In this document: positions 20,732 through 33,586 of the stretch, piece after piece
How positions within the stretch are numbered: position 1 is the first letter of the stretch
How the letters are laid out: the number at the start of each line of letters is the position of its first letter
DNA from: Craspedostauros australis
Taxonomy: Eukaryota > Bacillariophyta > Bacillariophyceae > Mastogloiales > Achnanthaceae
Assembly: GCA_026770025.1 (NCBI GenBank)
Contig: JAMXDE010000041.1
Span: 62,001 to 126,000 of the forward strand
Direction: 5' to 3'
Length of the DNA: 64,000 nt
The notes under the pieces: model-generated
The model's database searches: none
The model's input: only the letters and a program-made list of their open reading frames with translations
What the model was told of the DNA's origin: nothing
Program-made: the position numbers and the translations under genes

Positions 20732-21325
20732 ATGGTCAAGCACAACAATATCATCCCAAATATCCATTGCCACAAGAAGTACCTCCAGTCTTCGCGTGGT
20801 CCACTCAAGGTCAAGCTCGCCCTCAACCAGGCAGGCAAGAAGAAGAGCCGCCGACTGGCGCGTGCTGCCAGGGCCGCCGCCATCGCACCAGCCCCACTCA
20901 ACAAGCTCCGACCTGTCGTGCACTGCCCAACCCAGAAATACTCCGCCAAGGTCCGTCTCGGACGTGGCTTCACCTTTGAGGAGCTCGAGGGTGCCGGAAT
21001 CAGCGCCGGATACGCCCGCACTGTCGGAATTGCCGTCGACCACCGCAGAAACAACAAGTCCCAGGAATCCCTCGACTTGAACGTTGCCAGACTTAAGACG
21101 TACTTGGGCAACTTGGTCATCCTGGAGAAGGGCCAGACCACAGACGTCGCACAGCTGCAGGGCACCATCCAGCCAATTGACTACACCAAGTCTGCTCCAG
21201 AGCTGGTTGATGTCACGGACGAGATGAAGAACAGCAAGGCCTTCACGACAATGCGTGTGGCCCGCCAGGAGACCAAGATCGCTGGATACCGTGCATCCGT
21301 CGCCAACCGCAAGGAGAAGAAGTAA
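20732..21325 (+). CDS. RPL13: 60S ribosomal protein eL13
   Basis: Intronless, 197 residues, starting MVKHNNIIPNIHCHKKY. The family core is clear: RPVVHCPTQKYSAKVRLGRG, FTFEELEGAGI, YARTVGIAVDHRRNNKSQES and the C-terminal KAFTTMRVARQETKIAGYRA, followed by a basic tail NRKEKK. eL13 is a structural protein of the large cytosolic ribosomal subunit. Length matches the family (about 200). The start codon is followed at once by the conserved N-terminus, so no intron after the ATG is needed. Confidence 0.96.
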   Translation: MVKHNNIIPNIHCHKKYLQSSRGPLKVKLALNQAGKKKSRRLARAARAAAIAPAPLNKLRPVVHCPTQKYSAKVRLGRGFTFEELEGAGISAGYARTVGIAVDHRRNNKSQESLDLNVARLKTYLGNLVILEKGQTTDVAQLQGTIQPIDYTKSAPELVDVTDEMKNSKAFTTMRVARQETKIAGYRASVANRKEKK

Positions 21326-23410
21326 ACAAAGAAAGCAAAACCGACAAAAGACTAATACCCGACGCGATAGCCTGAAGTGAAGAACAGACGGTGGACTCAT
21401 GTGGTAGTTGCTCTCTCCTTGATCGGCGATCGATGAACCACAGATGCATCCGCAAGCAAGCAGGCAGATGGGATTACTACGCTTCGACGCAACAAGTGGT
21501 CAAGCTGTTGCGCCGGAGCGATACTGCATCAAGCACGTTCCATACCTGCACGCATTCACCTTCGTGCCATGAAGAAGAATGCCATCCATCACAAGTCCAA
21601 AGTTTAGATTCCTTCTTGTTATCCATTCATCAATTCACCACCACTGCATGGACTTGTGCTTCATTGTGATGATTGAGAACGATAATCGCAAAAAGAGAAC
21701 ATGTCCAGACATTCAAGAATGGTTCTCAGGATGCTGCGTATGTGTAGTTCGAAAGTGTCGCACTCTTATGTATGTAGTGCTGTTCATATGTCTGACAAGG
21801 TGACATCAGTGCAAACGGCGGTAGCAGCGACATGTACACACTCGAATACCATCCGCCTTGTTTTGATTGGCGCGAGCTCAGCGTGTGTTGCTCTGTCCTG
21901 TCGAGCAGAACAGTCGAGGCAGCGCAAATCTGGGCAATCGCTTGGACTTGCGGTGTGAGCTGCATTGTCATCAACAGCCAAGCCGGTCGGTGTAGACTGA
22001 TGTTGATCTGGCACAGCGTGACGGATAATCTTTCATCCTGAGAGATGCAAGATGAGAGATGTCGTGCGGACTCAGCAGCTTCGTCGCACCCTCCTCCCCA
22101 GAATTCCATGCGCTTTGTGAAACAGACAGTTATCATGTGACTGCATTGTCTCTCTTCGGCTGTTGCGGTGATGCGCCACTTGGCAGAGTATCATACTCTC
22201 TCTCTCTGTCTAGCGAGAGCACTCAATCTATCTCTCCCTCTCTCTCGAGTATCCATCCGTATTCCGCGTCAACCTGGATTTGTTCCACATATGAAACCAC
22301 ATGCGGCCATACCACATGGCAGTCCCTCCAAAGCCAGCATCCCAGGCGACATCAGCGCCGAATCCAAAGGGCTGATTGAGATTTGTCAGTGGGAGGCACT
22401 TGCATGGCCCCGATCATGTCGAAGTCGATGTCAGAAGTCGATTCCAATACCAATGCCACGGTCAGCACCAACACCAACACCATCGACGACTCAACAGTGA
22501 GGCACCGAGTGAGAGGTGGATGGATGGATGTTGTGCCAATACCTGTGGCAATACCAAACGCTCGCCGCCATGGAGAGAGGTGGCACCTGTGTGTGTGCGC
22601 GACACACATCAGAGAGAGGAGGAATTGCATTCGCGAAGATGGAGACAACGTTTGCGCGGTTCGTGACTGTTGTTGTCACGCAACGAGCGTTGGAAATGTC
22701 CAAACGTTTTCCATTCGTGCATGATCGATTGGACCAACGTGGAATCCTGTGCGTTCGACTCCTCGGAACGATGCAATTTCAAGCGTTTCCATGTGTGTGA
22801 CGTCTGCGCGTATCATTCGTTTCAAGTTGGACATCGCCGACAACCAAGAAACGAGAACAGGAAACCGTGTAGAACAGAATCTGGAGCAACGCGGTGATGC
22901 GGCGAGACAGCGACGTCAACACGGGAGTATCTTTGCACGGGGCCGTTGATCGGAATGACACACCCTCATCAGAATCCTCGGTTTTGGTAACGCACATCCA
23001 AGCACCGCGACAAGCCGAACGACACACAGGAAAGTCCACCACGTAATTTGCGAACGACATGCGTACTCGGAGTAGTCGTATGGAAGCACAACGCCAAAAC
23101 AACACGCACCAACCAACAGTGGGCCTCGTGCTGCATCCGAAAATCGACTGTACTTGAATACCGATAGCCAGTCCGCGGTGGACAACGCACACCTCACACA
23201 AGCGACAACGACGGCAACATCGAGCTACGAAAGTCAAGTCACTGCTAAATCACTGCAGACGTCAACGCCGACGTCAACAACGCCAACAACGTCAACAACG
23301 CACAAACCATACTTGACAACCAGCACACTCCACTCTGCTCAGTTCTGCTCAGTTCTGCTCAGTTCTGCTAATACATACACCTCACGAGGAACAAGAAGAA
23401 GAAGAGAGCC
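21326..23410. other. Intergenic, eL13 3' flank and aldolase promoter
   Basis: Two kilobases without a supported gene. Visible are a CTCTCT-rich imperfect hairpin near 22192-22240, scattered GTTGTTG and ACCAAC strings, and a decamer array just before the aldolase start. Frames of up to 150 codons on both strands have no domain. Confidence 0.4.
23341..23370 (+). repeat. Three tandem copies of a decamer upstream of the aldolase
   Basis: AGTTCTGCTC is repeated three times with one terminal change, with a partial copy before it, ending about 40 nt upstream of the aldolase ATG. It lies where the 5' untranslated region or core promoter must be. A regulatory role is inference. Confidence 0.6.
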
Positions 23411-26389
23411 ATGAAGCTCGCTATCGCTGCTCTGCTCGTTTCCGGCGTCGCCGCCTTTGCTCCATCCGCTCAGGTCGGACGTCCAATCACCACCCTGCAC
23501 AAGGGCGCCATGAGCGAGGAGGTTGGCATTCCATGCGAAGAGGAATGCGCCTTGGACTCCTTCCCCAACCTCCCAGACAGCGTGCATCCAGGTGTTGTCT
23601 CTGGACAGGCTCTGGTGGATCTCTTGAATCATGCCAAGGAGAACGGTGAGTTCGTTGTTGTCTCTTTCTTTCAATCTTGTGCATCACTCTACACTGCTGC
23701 ACTCTACTGTGCTGCACTGTGCTGCGTATGTCCTCTTCCGTTCCATCATGTTGGTTGGATGGATTGCCATCGGATGGGTGCATGTGAAATCGAGCCGAGC
23801 TTGGTTGAGTTCAATTGGACTACTCTGCTCTACTCTGGATTGAGTTCAATTGAGTTGAGTTCAATTGAATTGGATTGGATTGGGCGCACATGGGTGGATG
23901 TTGAGTGGTCATTGAGCGGATGATGAGTGAATCAAAAGCTGCCACCAGATATCGCAGGTGTCAGGCTGTCAAGACGCTCGTTAGAAGCCGTTCATCCTGT
24001 GCATGCATCTGTGGACGGCACCTCCTCTCATTCGAGACGCGCAGGAGCAATTCCAGGGCATTCATTACCCTCCGATGGCTGGCTACACCCCCAAAGATTC
24101 CATCGCAGCCGCCGACAACCACCGGAACGGATGGCTCAGCAGCGAAAGCCGATCATCGGGTTCGGTTCATCACAGATTCATCGACGTCAACATCATCACG
24201 ACTGCTCTACCATTCATCGTCAACATCAACACCAAATTATGACACGCAACTGCAACAGCAGCAACAACCAATCCCATCCAATTCAATTCAATGTCATATC
24301 AGATGCTTCGACAAACGACGATGACGTGCCATCCAAACAACATGTTCCGATGAACAACGGGATGGGCCCAGACGTCCAGACTTGCGCACCTTGAGCTCTC
24401 TATACCTGGTGTCTCTAGCTCAAATCTCATTGGTGCTGCGTTGCACCAGTCATGCGCGAGTCACACCCACGCACCCACCAACACTCTGAAGGTTTATGCC
24501 ATCAACTATAGACCCACGCTCGGCGATGATGAATGCAACAGATGTTGCTGCTATCCACTCATCATGGCACAGCAATCCTGCATCCAGCTTTCATCTGCGA
24601 AAATGCAAACCTGAAACTCCCCAGACGTCATCATCTCACACTCTCCGATTCTCGCTGTCCATCTTCCGAATTCATTCATTCACATGCCGATTTGTTGGCT
24701 CAACGTATGCATCGCGCCATCCATTGCCGATCATGCATGGACCCTCACCATCATCAATCTGCTTGGTGCAATGCGATTCATGATCATGATCGTGTGTGTT
24801 GGTATCTGCATCGGCATTGCTTCCTCGTCACCCTGTGCTGGCCACCCATGAATCCACGCAAATCAACCCTGCGACGGCTGATGCATGCCTGCATTCATTG
24901 GAACCGACAAAATGCAATGCGCAACTCCATGATGGTTGGTGCACAACGCAACGCAAACGTCACGAATTCATGACCAACCAATGAATGAACCAAACAACCA
25001 ACCGAATACCACACACCACAACACGCGATTTGATCACGCGCAGGATACGCCATCCCGGCCGTCAACTGCGTCACATCCTCCAGCATCAACGCCTGCCTCG
25101 AGGCTGCCCGTGAGAACGACGCACCCATCATGATCCAATTCTCCTCCGGCGGATCCAACTTCTACGCCGGCAAGGGAGTTGACAACACCAACTACAGGGC
25201 ATGCATCGCCGGCGCCATCTCCGGAGCCTTCCACGTCCGCACCATGGCCGAGCAGTACGGAGTCCCAGTCATCCTCCACACCGACCACTGCTCCAAGCAG
25301 CTCCTGCCATGGATCGACGGCCTCATCGCCGCCTCCGAGCGTTACTTCGAAAAGCACGGCGAACCGCTCTTCTCATCCCACATGATCGACCTCTCGGAGG
25401 AACCCATCGAGGAGAACATCCAAATCTGCAAGGACTACCTCGAGCGCATGGACAAGATCGGTCTGCTGCTGGAAATGGAGCTCGGTATCACCGGCGGAGA
25501 GGAGGACGGAGTCGACAACACCGACCGACCCATCGAGGACCTCTACTCCAAGCCGGAGGAGATCTACCAGGTCTACGAGGAGCTCACCAAGGTCTCCGAC
25601 AAGTTCACGGTCGCCGCCGCCTTCGGTAACGTCCACGGCGTCTACAAGCCAGGCAATGTCAAGCTCGAGCCAAAGATCCTCGACAAGGCACAGAAGTACA
25701 TCACCGAGAAGCTCGGCGACGACGCCCCAGAGAGCGGCCTTCCAGTCGCCTTCGTCTTCCACGGTGGCTCCGGTTCCGACGTCTCGGACATCCAGGAGGC
25801 CATCGGATACGGAACCATCAAGATGAACATCGACACCGACACGCAGTGGAGCTACTGGGAGGGTATCAAGGACTTCGAGGCCAAGTACCACGGTTACCTG
25901 CAGGGACAGATCGGAAATCCAGAGGGCGACGACAAGCCAAACAAGAAGTACTACGATGTACGTATCGTTTGTGTTGTGCTGTGTTGTGTGACGAGTTGTC
26001 TGGGGGGTTTTATGGCGTTTGCTCTCAATCATCATCACCATTCTATTCTTCATTTGTCTTTGCCGCAAGTTCACTCACACTCACCCATCATGATCTCTTT
26101 TGTGGCCCACATAACTTTGGATTGACGCTTCAATCCAACGTAATGCAACAACGTCACTTAATCCAATGCAATGCAACACAAATATTCTTCCTTCCTTCCA
26201 TCATCAAAATACATCGATTCCCTTCCACAACCACAGCCACGTGAATGCCTGCGATCCGCCGAGGCCAACACCGTCGCTCGCTTGACGCAGGCGTACGCTG
26301 ACCTGAAGTGTCAAAATATCTGCGGTTTGGGCCAGAAGAAGGAAGCCGAGAATGTCATGGGACCTCGCCGTGGAGGACTCCCAGTATAG
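23411..26389 (+). CDS. FBA: Plastid class II fructose-1,6-bisphosphate aldolase, three exons
   Basis: Exons 23411-23645, 25044-25957 and 26237-26389 give 433 residues. Introns are 1,398 nt (GTGAGT...CGCAG, phase 1) and 279 nt (GTACGT...CACAG, phase 0). The N-terminus MKLAIAALLVSGVAAFAP is a signal peptide with the Phe at +1 typical of plastid import in algae with secondary red plastids; a short transit region follows. The enzyme is the E. coli-like class IIA type: GYAIPAVNC, zinc-ligand HTDHCSKQLLPWIDG, HMIDLSEEP, ELGITGGEEDGVDN, FGNVHGVYKPGN, VFHGGSGS and MNIDTDTQW. It splits or condenses fructose-1,6-bisphosphate using Zn2+. Stromal location in the Calvin cycle follows from the leader. The first intron is much longer than others here and was checked for frames: none is convincing. 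Confidence 0.95.
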
Positions 26390-26960
26390 AGAGTCAAACA
26401 AGTTGACAGACTTGCTCTATGTATGCAGAGTTCCCGCTCTTACCTGCTTACCATAACACTCGTAGTTTATTGGTAGATTCACTCCTCAATTCGGCCACTG
26501 GCAACATACTCGTAACGTGAAGTCGATGATGCGCTTCCTTTGTCTTGGATACTTGTTGCCGCTTCTGTCGTTATTGTACGTGGTTGTTGTTGCGATTTGG
26601 TGTGCCGCGCCCATCCCGTTCTGATGAAGCGAGCGTCTGACGTTTGGTATGCAGCGGTTGATTCGAAGTTGGAGAGCACGATACCCCAGTGTCTGCAATT
26701 GCACACCAGACTCCTTGCTGCACACGGCTTCATTTTCACACTCATATTCTATTGTATTAATCAGTTGAGGCTCATCAAGATCTGTTCTCACTGCTCCTGT
26801 TGTTTTTGCGGCTCTTGATGTTATTGAATTGTTTGACTGCCTTGCTTGATTGTCATGTCAACGAGGCGAACTAGCATGATGTTGTATAGTATCGTAGTAC
26901 CGTCGTTTGCTAACGTTTAAGTTGTCTCTATGTCACCATTCGTACCAATATGACAGGCGT
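26390..26960. other. Convergent 3' flanks of aldolase and pyruvate kinase 1
   Basis: 571 nt between two stop codons of convergent genes. No ORF is supported. It must hold both 3' untranslated regions. Confidence 0.45.
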
Positions 26961-29127
26961 TTATGCGTACTGGATGCGCATGGTGTTGGTTGCGCCTTGA
27001 CGCGAGGACTGTCCAAAGACGACGACGATGGCATCGCCGGCTCCGGCCTCTCCCGCCGTCTTGAGGCTCTCGATCTCCTCCGACACAATCTTGTCGGTGG
27101 CCTCCAGGGATGGGAGGACGCGAGCCTTGCAGCCCTTCATGACACCGTAGCACTGGCGAGCGACGCGTTCGCTCTGGGTGAGGACGATGACTGCGCGTCC
27201 GGAGCGGAATTTGGCCACCTGCTGGGCGGTGTTTCCGGATTCGGAGCACACGATGATTCCCTTGGCGTTGATGTCGATGGCGGTCTTGACGGCGGACGAA
27301 GCGATGGACTCCGATGTGCTGAGGTTTCCGTACTTGTTGAGGGAGGAGTTACGGACGGCCTGGTAGAGGGAGTTGAAGTTGACGGCGGACTCGGCCTCGC
27401 AGCATGTCTCCGCCATGATCTTGACGGCGGCGGTTGGGTGCTCTCCTCCGGCGGTCTCTCCGGAAAGCATGACGCAGTCAGTTCCGTCGAGGACGGCGTT
27501 GGCGACATCGGAGCATTCGGCACGCGTTGGGCGTGGGTTGACGATCATACTCTCGAGCATCTGCGTGGCGGTGATGACTGGCTTTCCGACGATGTTGGCC
27601 TTGCGGATCATCATCTTCTGCGCCAGGAAGACCTTCTCTGGTGGGATCTCCATACCGAGGTCACCACGGGCGACCATGATACCGTCGGTGGCCTCGAGGA
27701 TCTCGTCGTAGTTCTCGAGTCCCTCCTGGTTCTCGATCTTGCAGATGATCTTGACGCCCTGGTGGTCTGGTCCGAGGATCTCGCGGATCTTGTGGACATC
27801 CTCAGCCTTGCGCACGAAGGAGGCTGCGATGAAGTCGATTCCGTTTGGAATACCCCAGTCGGTGATGTCGGAGATGTCCTTCTCGGTGAGGGTTGGGAGG
27901 TCGACGACGACTCCTGGGAGGTTCATGTTCTTGCGCTCTCCGATGGAGCAGGTGTTCTCGACACGGCAAGTGATCTCGTTGACACTGGCGTCGCACGAGA
28001 GGACGGTGAGGACCAAAGATCCATCAGCGACGAGGATTGGCTGGCCTGGCTTGACAGACGAGGCCATGGTTGGGTAGGAGCATGCGAGCTTGTTGGAATC
28101 TCCCTTGAAGGAGTAGTCGGAGGTGAGGATGAGGTTCTGTCCCTTCGTGAGGTTGATCTTCTTGGCACCATCGGCGAAGAATCCAGATCGAATCTCTGGT
28201 CCCTTGGTGTCCAACAAGACGGCTGTTGGCGTGTGGCGGTCGATGAATGAATTAAGATGATGGCGTAATCGTCATCGTTGATGAATTTGATCGCAATCGA
28301 TTGCACCCGCCATACCGTGGGTCGATAGATTTTGAGTAAGGATACAAAGCACGGCAATCAAGTCGTCATTGGTGTACGATCAGTCATCATCAGAGGGTGA
28401 ATTCCAGAAGATAAAGGACGCAGACGCAGGCAGGACGAGAAAGTCCCAGCAAGTCCAATGGAAGAGCGGAGTGGTGGATGGGAATCGAAGGATTGGAAGA
28501 TGATGTGAGCGTGGTGGTTTGGCATGTGTACCAGTATTAGCAATAACAGTAGTAATAGGACTGGTGCGAGTACGGCGATGGCATGGCGACGATGTCGATG
28601 ATGGATGACAGAGCTGTACTCGCAAGTGTGGTGCAATTGCACATTCGGCAGACAAATTGACCAAAAAATGATTTTGGGCCGACGGATTATCGCATTGTCA
28701 ACAGAAGGCAAATGGAACAATGCATTGGACACTGCAGTGGGCACTGTGCATCGAACATCCCATGGGATGCGGCTTCGATCGAAGGATCGATCAGACGACG
28801 AACAAATATGGAGGCGTCTTTGCGCTTCCCGAGGTTGTGACAATGTGACGCACCGACATGCGTCTTCTTGTTGGAGGCAGCCTGACGAAGACGGTCAAGG
28901 CAGGCCTTGTGTGCCTCGTGATCTCCGTGGGAGAAGTTGAACCGAGCGACGCTGAGTCCGTGCTCGATGAGCTCCTCGAGCTTTGGGACGTCCCAGCATG
29001 CTGGCCCGAGCGTGCAGACGATCTTGGTCTGGCGGTGGCTGGTGTCGGTTGGGGCGAGGACGCGCTCGAGGGTGATGTTGGATCCGCGAAGTTCTGGGCC
29101 TCCTCCTGTGTTGGTTTGGGACTGCAT
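26961..29127 (-). CDS. PK: Pyruvate kinase, paralogue 1, two exons
   Basis: Exons on the minus strand are 29127-28854 and 28222-26961, 511 residues. The 631-nt intron is phase 1 with GTGCGT...CAACAG borders. Family motifs: TKIVCTLGPACW, VARFNFSHGDHEAH, AVLLDTKGPEIRSGFF, the catalytic-lysine block IICKIENQEGLENYDEI, metal-site MVARGDLGMEIP, KPVITATQMLESM and PTRAECSDVANAVLDGTD. It converts phosphoenolpyruvate and ADP to pyruvate and ATP. No signal or transit peptide is visible, so a cytosolic enzyme is likely. Met at 29127 is chosen because the conserved region starts about 40 residues later; an in-frame Met at 29202 would add 25 residues. A same-strand paralogue lies 2.3 kb upstream. Confidence 0.95.
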
Positions 29128-31419
29128 GATTGTAGTTGTTGGTGGTGGGTGATAGGTTGAGGTGAAGTTTGGGAACTGTTGTGAAGTTGTTGCGAGAATC
29201 AAGTTATGACCAGAGATGGATGAGGAGAACGAATCTCTGTTTTCTCAGTTTTCTGTTGCGCATCTTCCACCGCGCAGCATCGTGCAGCGTCGTGCTTCGT
29301 TGCAGTGGATTGCGGTGGTGTGGTTGTTGTTGGTGTTGTTGGTGTTGTCGACGTTGGTGTTGCTGTTGGTGTGATGTCTCGCAATGACAAGACCAAAAAG
29401 TGCCCGATGTTGTGGTCCTCGGGCGGTTCGCGTGACTTTGGTTTTGGTCTTTTTCTTTTCTTCTGCACTTGTTTGTTCTTTGGTTGGCCACCAGTTGGTT
29501 GGTTGGTTGGAGGGTGATGTGTCGCGCAAAGAGAGGCCCATGTGGCATGCGCCAAGTGGCCTCTTTGCGTTTGTGTTGGATTTTTGTTGTCGTGTGTGGC
29601 GCTGCGTGCGTGCGCGAAAGACATGGGGAATTTCGTGTGTTTTCTTTCCTTTTGTGTCGCCTGCCTGTCCTTCGCGGAGGTTTGGCGAAAGGGACTGTGT
29701 TTTGGCTCGTCGTGTTCGCTTTTGATTGGTTGTTCGAGAACTACAGACACGACTTGAGAGATACCCTGAATGACGTTCTGGTAAATAGCCCAATGAAAGT
29801 GCAAGGAATCAACCGAACGGAATGGTTGGCTGCCGGCGGTTGAGAATCTGCAAAGAACTTGAAATTACACCCGTATCCAACCCACAAAATACAACAGTGC
29901 AAGAGGCCGGAAGATACCTTTTGCGCTTTTGATTTGTTCCCCGACGTCACGTCACGCACGGATGATGTGCGCGCCAAGAGACGTGACGGCGGGCGAGATC
30001 CCTCATCTGTCATCACCATGTCATCATCATGTCATTGATCTCCTTGGTGGCAACGTCTGCGATGTTGACGTTTCGTTGATGTCAACGTTGAGCTGATGTC
30101 AACGCTGAGCTGATGGGATGGATGGATGATCGATGGTATCTTTGAATTCTGTTGAATCTCTCTTCTGTCAACACATGCACTTGATGCGCATCGCGCATGT
30201 CCATCATTTCGCATTTCGCATCTGCTTGTGTTCCTTCGTTCTTGTGTCCCACGAATTCGACCACGATGGGAGATCTTCACGATTCGATGGCAGAGGCGAA
30301 GAAGCGAAGGAAGGCAGGAAGCTCCTCCCTTTGGGCGAGAACGTTCCTTCCGTTGCATGAATCTGCGGATCCACTCTCTGGCGCCTCCTCTTGTGTTTGT
30401 TGCCTCCTCGTGGTTTCGTGGCCTTCTCTTCGCTGTTCTCGGAGTAGAGTCTTCTATTGCTCTATTTCCCACTCTTCACGATTGCACAAGAAGAACACAC
30501 AGGACAAATCGTTGGAGCCTCCATGCTACAAGTACACGTCCGGGCGGAAGAAAAGCGTTCTGTCGACGCTATTGCCAATGACGCAGAACGTGCGCATGGC
30601 GCGATCAGACAGGCAGCTGAGAGCGCCCCGGAATGGGCACTACCGGAGCAGAAGGAAGCCAGAAGGCATTCCCATCTGTCACGAATTTGCGCTATTCTCG
30701 GACGAACGGGTGGGCGATCGCAACCAGCTGCAACAGAAATGACCAAATCTCCGTTCCAAAGGCGGAAGTTGTTGCAGTTGCGAGAATGGCGAATGATGGT
30801 CGTACCTTCTCCCATGGGCGAAAGGGTTCTGATTTGCGTTGCGCACAGGAAACCCGAACACCACCACACGATCCAGTCTGCGATTCATCTTCTGGTCAGG
30901 TTGGCAAATCGCAACCGCAACCACAACCACCACCACTGCAAATTCATCTCCTGGAACAAGCTGCGCCTCCCCCAAGGCTACTGCCATGCTCTACCATACC
31001 ATACACGCGAACTGGACAGAGACCGACAATGACGCTCGCCAGTTTCGATGACCCCATGCCGCGCGAATGAACCCGATGCCGACGTCGACAGCAACAGCAA
31101 GGATGATGGAAGTGTATTGCATTTGATTGTGTGTTTCAGTTATTGCGTTGTTAACATGATCAAAATTCGAATGAGCCTGCTCCAACAATGAGCGGCCGAT
31201 TATTGTACTGTGTTTCCGTCGTACCCGCACCATACGAGTCTGCTGAGTAGCTCGTTTCTGGAGGCGTGGTCAGCCATGATGCGTCGCTTCATGCGAGATC
31301 CGTGGAGTTGTTTCTAAACAACCACGTCTCCGCGTAATGGCAAGACACGAGGACGCAGACTAATGCGAAAAGCCAACGAATCAACCAGTCATCCTGTCAG
31401 ATGCGTCATGCGCTACGCT
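29128..31419. other. Intergenic between the two pyruvate kinases
   Basis: Frames here are low-complexity (Thr/Pro/Gln or Val/Gly) or lack any domain. GTTGTTGG simple sequence lies around 29320-29370. It should contain the promoter of paralogue 1 and the 3' flank of paralogue 2. Confidence 0.4.
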
Positions 31420-33586
31420 TTAGGCGAACTTTGGGATCTGGAATCCTGCCTTCAAGTGGCCATCCGAATAGTTGCGGCCGACGGCCTGGCTGGATGACAT
31501 GTGGTCGGCAGGCTCATCCCAGTAGTGAGTAGAGATGCTCTCCACACGGATCTGATCTGTGGCGCCCTGCCCGTAGGTGGTACCTGCGATGATGACCATC
31601 AAATCACCCTCCTTGGCCACGCCAGCCTTGATGGCTTCGATGGAGACGTCCGTCGACAGAGTCTCCGTGTGCTCCAAGCTATCGACGAGGAACGCGTGGA
31701 CGCCCTGGAAGAATCCGCTTGCCTGTCGCGCGATACCCGCGTTTGGTGTGAGGCAGATGACCATGAGGCCTGGGCGGAACTTGGCAACGTATCTGGCGGT
31801 TGTTCCGGTCTCGCTCAGCACGACAATGAGCTGGGCCTTGACATCGATGGCGGTCTTGACGGCAGACGAGGCCAGGGATTCAGAATGGGCCAAATGTCCG
31901 TGATCCTTGATGACGGAGTTACGGACGGACTGAAACAGAGCGTTGTAGTTGCGGGAGTTCTCCGCCTCGACGCATGTGCGAGCCATGACCTTAACGGCCT
32001 GCTCAAAGTACGGACCGTTTGCGGTTTCTCCAGAAAGCATAACTGCGTCGGTTCCATCGAGCACTGCGTTGGCAACATCGGAACACTCGGCGCGGGTTGG
32101 GCGTGGGTTGACGATCATGCTCTCCAGCATCTGGGTGGCAGTGACGACCGGCTTTCCGGCGATGTTGGCCTTGCGAATCATCATCTTCTGCGCCAGGAAT
32201 ACCTTGGAGGGTGGGATCTCCATGCCGAGGTCGCCACGGGCCACCATGATTCCGTCCGTGTATCTCAGGATCTCGTCGTAGTTCTCCAATCCCTCCTGGT
32301 TTTCGATCTTGGAGATGATCTTGATGCTCTGACCGCCGTTGTCGGACAGGAGCTGTCTGAGGTTCTTGACATCATCACCCTTGCGCACGAAGGAGGCGGC
32401 GATGAAGTCGACCTTGTTCTTGATCCCGAAGTTGACGATGTCATCGACGTCCTTTTCGGTGAAGGTTGGCAAATCTACGACGACTCCTGGGAGGTTCATG
32501 TTCTTACGCTCTCCAAGTGAGCACGTGTTCTCGATGCGGCACAGGACCTCGCCCTGCGCGACGTCGCAGGAAAGGACCGTGAGAACCAAGGATCCATCGG
32601 CCACCAAGATGGACTGTCCCTTCTTGACCGAGGTGGCCAGCTTTTCGTAGGAGCATGCGAGCTTGGTCTTGTCACCCTTGAAGGAATAGTCGGACGTCAA
32701 GGTGATGCTGTCACCCTTGCCAAGATCGATTTTCTTTGCTCCATCCGCGAAGAATCCTGTGCGGATCTCTGGTCCCTTGGTATCCAGCAAGACGGCTGTG
32801 GCGGTATTTTGTAATTGCATTGCAAGTTGCATTGTAAGTTGCGTTGGAATTTGTTTGGATTGCGATCGTCGTTGTTGAATGTATGCATTGTTATTGTGCA
32901 CATGAATTTGTTGAGGAAAGGTGTGTGCTGTGTGAGATTGATCGTGCAGCGATTATATCGCAATTCATGAAATGAAGGTATTGTTTGCATTTCTACCGCC
33001 ATTCATTCGTTCGCTCATTCATTAATGAGCACGATGCACCAAAACCCAAGGAAGTGCTGGCGTCCACACTTGCAGTTTGGCCACAGCATTGGTCCACAAG
33101 ACACCTCCTTCCTCCTCGGGGGTGCGGCTTGGTGGCTCTGTATCCTTCTTCCTTGCGGTTGGCATTGATACGAATCGGGAGAGGAGCCCAATCAACCGAT
33201 AGATCAACCGATGATCCAGTAATATCAGAATGCAATCAACAGCACCCAAGCAGAGCAACAGCACAATACAAACGCAAGAACAATGCCACTGCAATGCTGC
33301 AAGCTCCGAACGCACCGATATTTCGCTGCTTGTTCTTGGCGGCCGTGCGCAGACGCTCGAGGGTGGCGCCGTGACCCTTGTGATCGCCATGGGAGAAGTT
33401 GAACCGCGCAACGTTCATTCCGCTGTCCATCAAAGTCTCCAACTGCTCGGTCTCCCAGCAGGCTGGTCCGATGGTGCAGAAGATCTTGGTTCTGCGGTTG
33501 GTGACATCGGTCTTCTTCTTGATCGTGTCGAGGCCGATGAAGGCACCTGCCAGGGTTGGGATGGAGGCCGTGTTGGAGACGCTCAT
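31420..33586 (-). CDS. PK: Pyruvate kinase, paralogue 2, two exons, with C-terminal extension
   Basis: Exons on the minus strand are 33586-33316 and 32795-31420, 548 residues. The 520-nt intron is phase 1 with a GTGCGT donor and CCACAG acceptor, at exactly the same codon position as in paralogue 1 (just before AVLLDTKGPEIR). Motifs are complete: TKIFCTIGPACW, VARFNFSHGDH, IISKIENQEGLENYDEI, MVARGDLGMEIP, TATQMLESM and TRAECSDVANAVLDGTD. The protein has a longer N-terminus (MSVSNTASIPTLAG) than paralogue 1 and a tail of about 36 residues after the usual end (from STHYWDEPAD to FQIPKFA). No organelle leader is evident. The tail is absent from paralogue 1; its role is unknown. Confidence 0.95.

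Noticed and set aside
26907..28250. 447-codon open frame antisense to pyruvate kinase 1
   Set aside because: It mirrors the strongly biased codons of the sense gene and has no domain. A similar antisense frame lies over paralogue 2 (31501-32520). Both are shadows.
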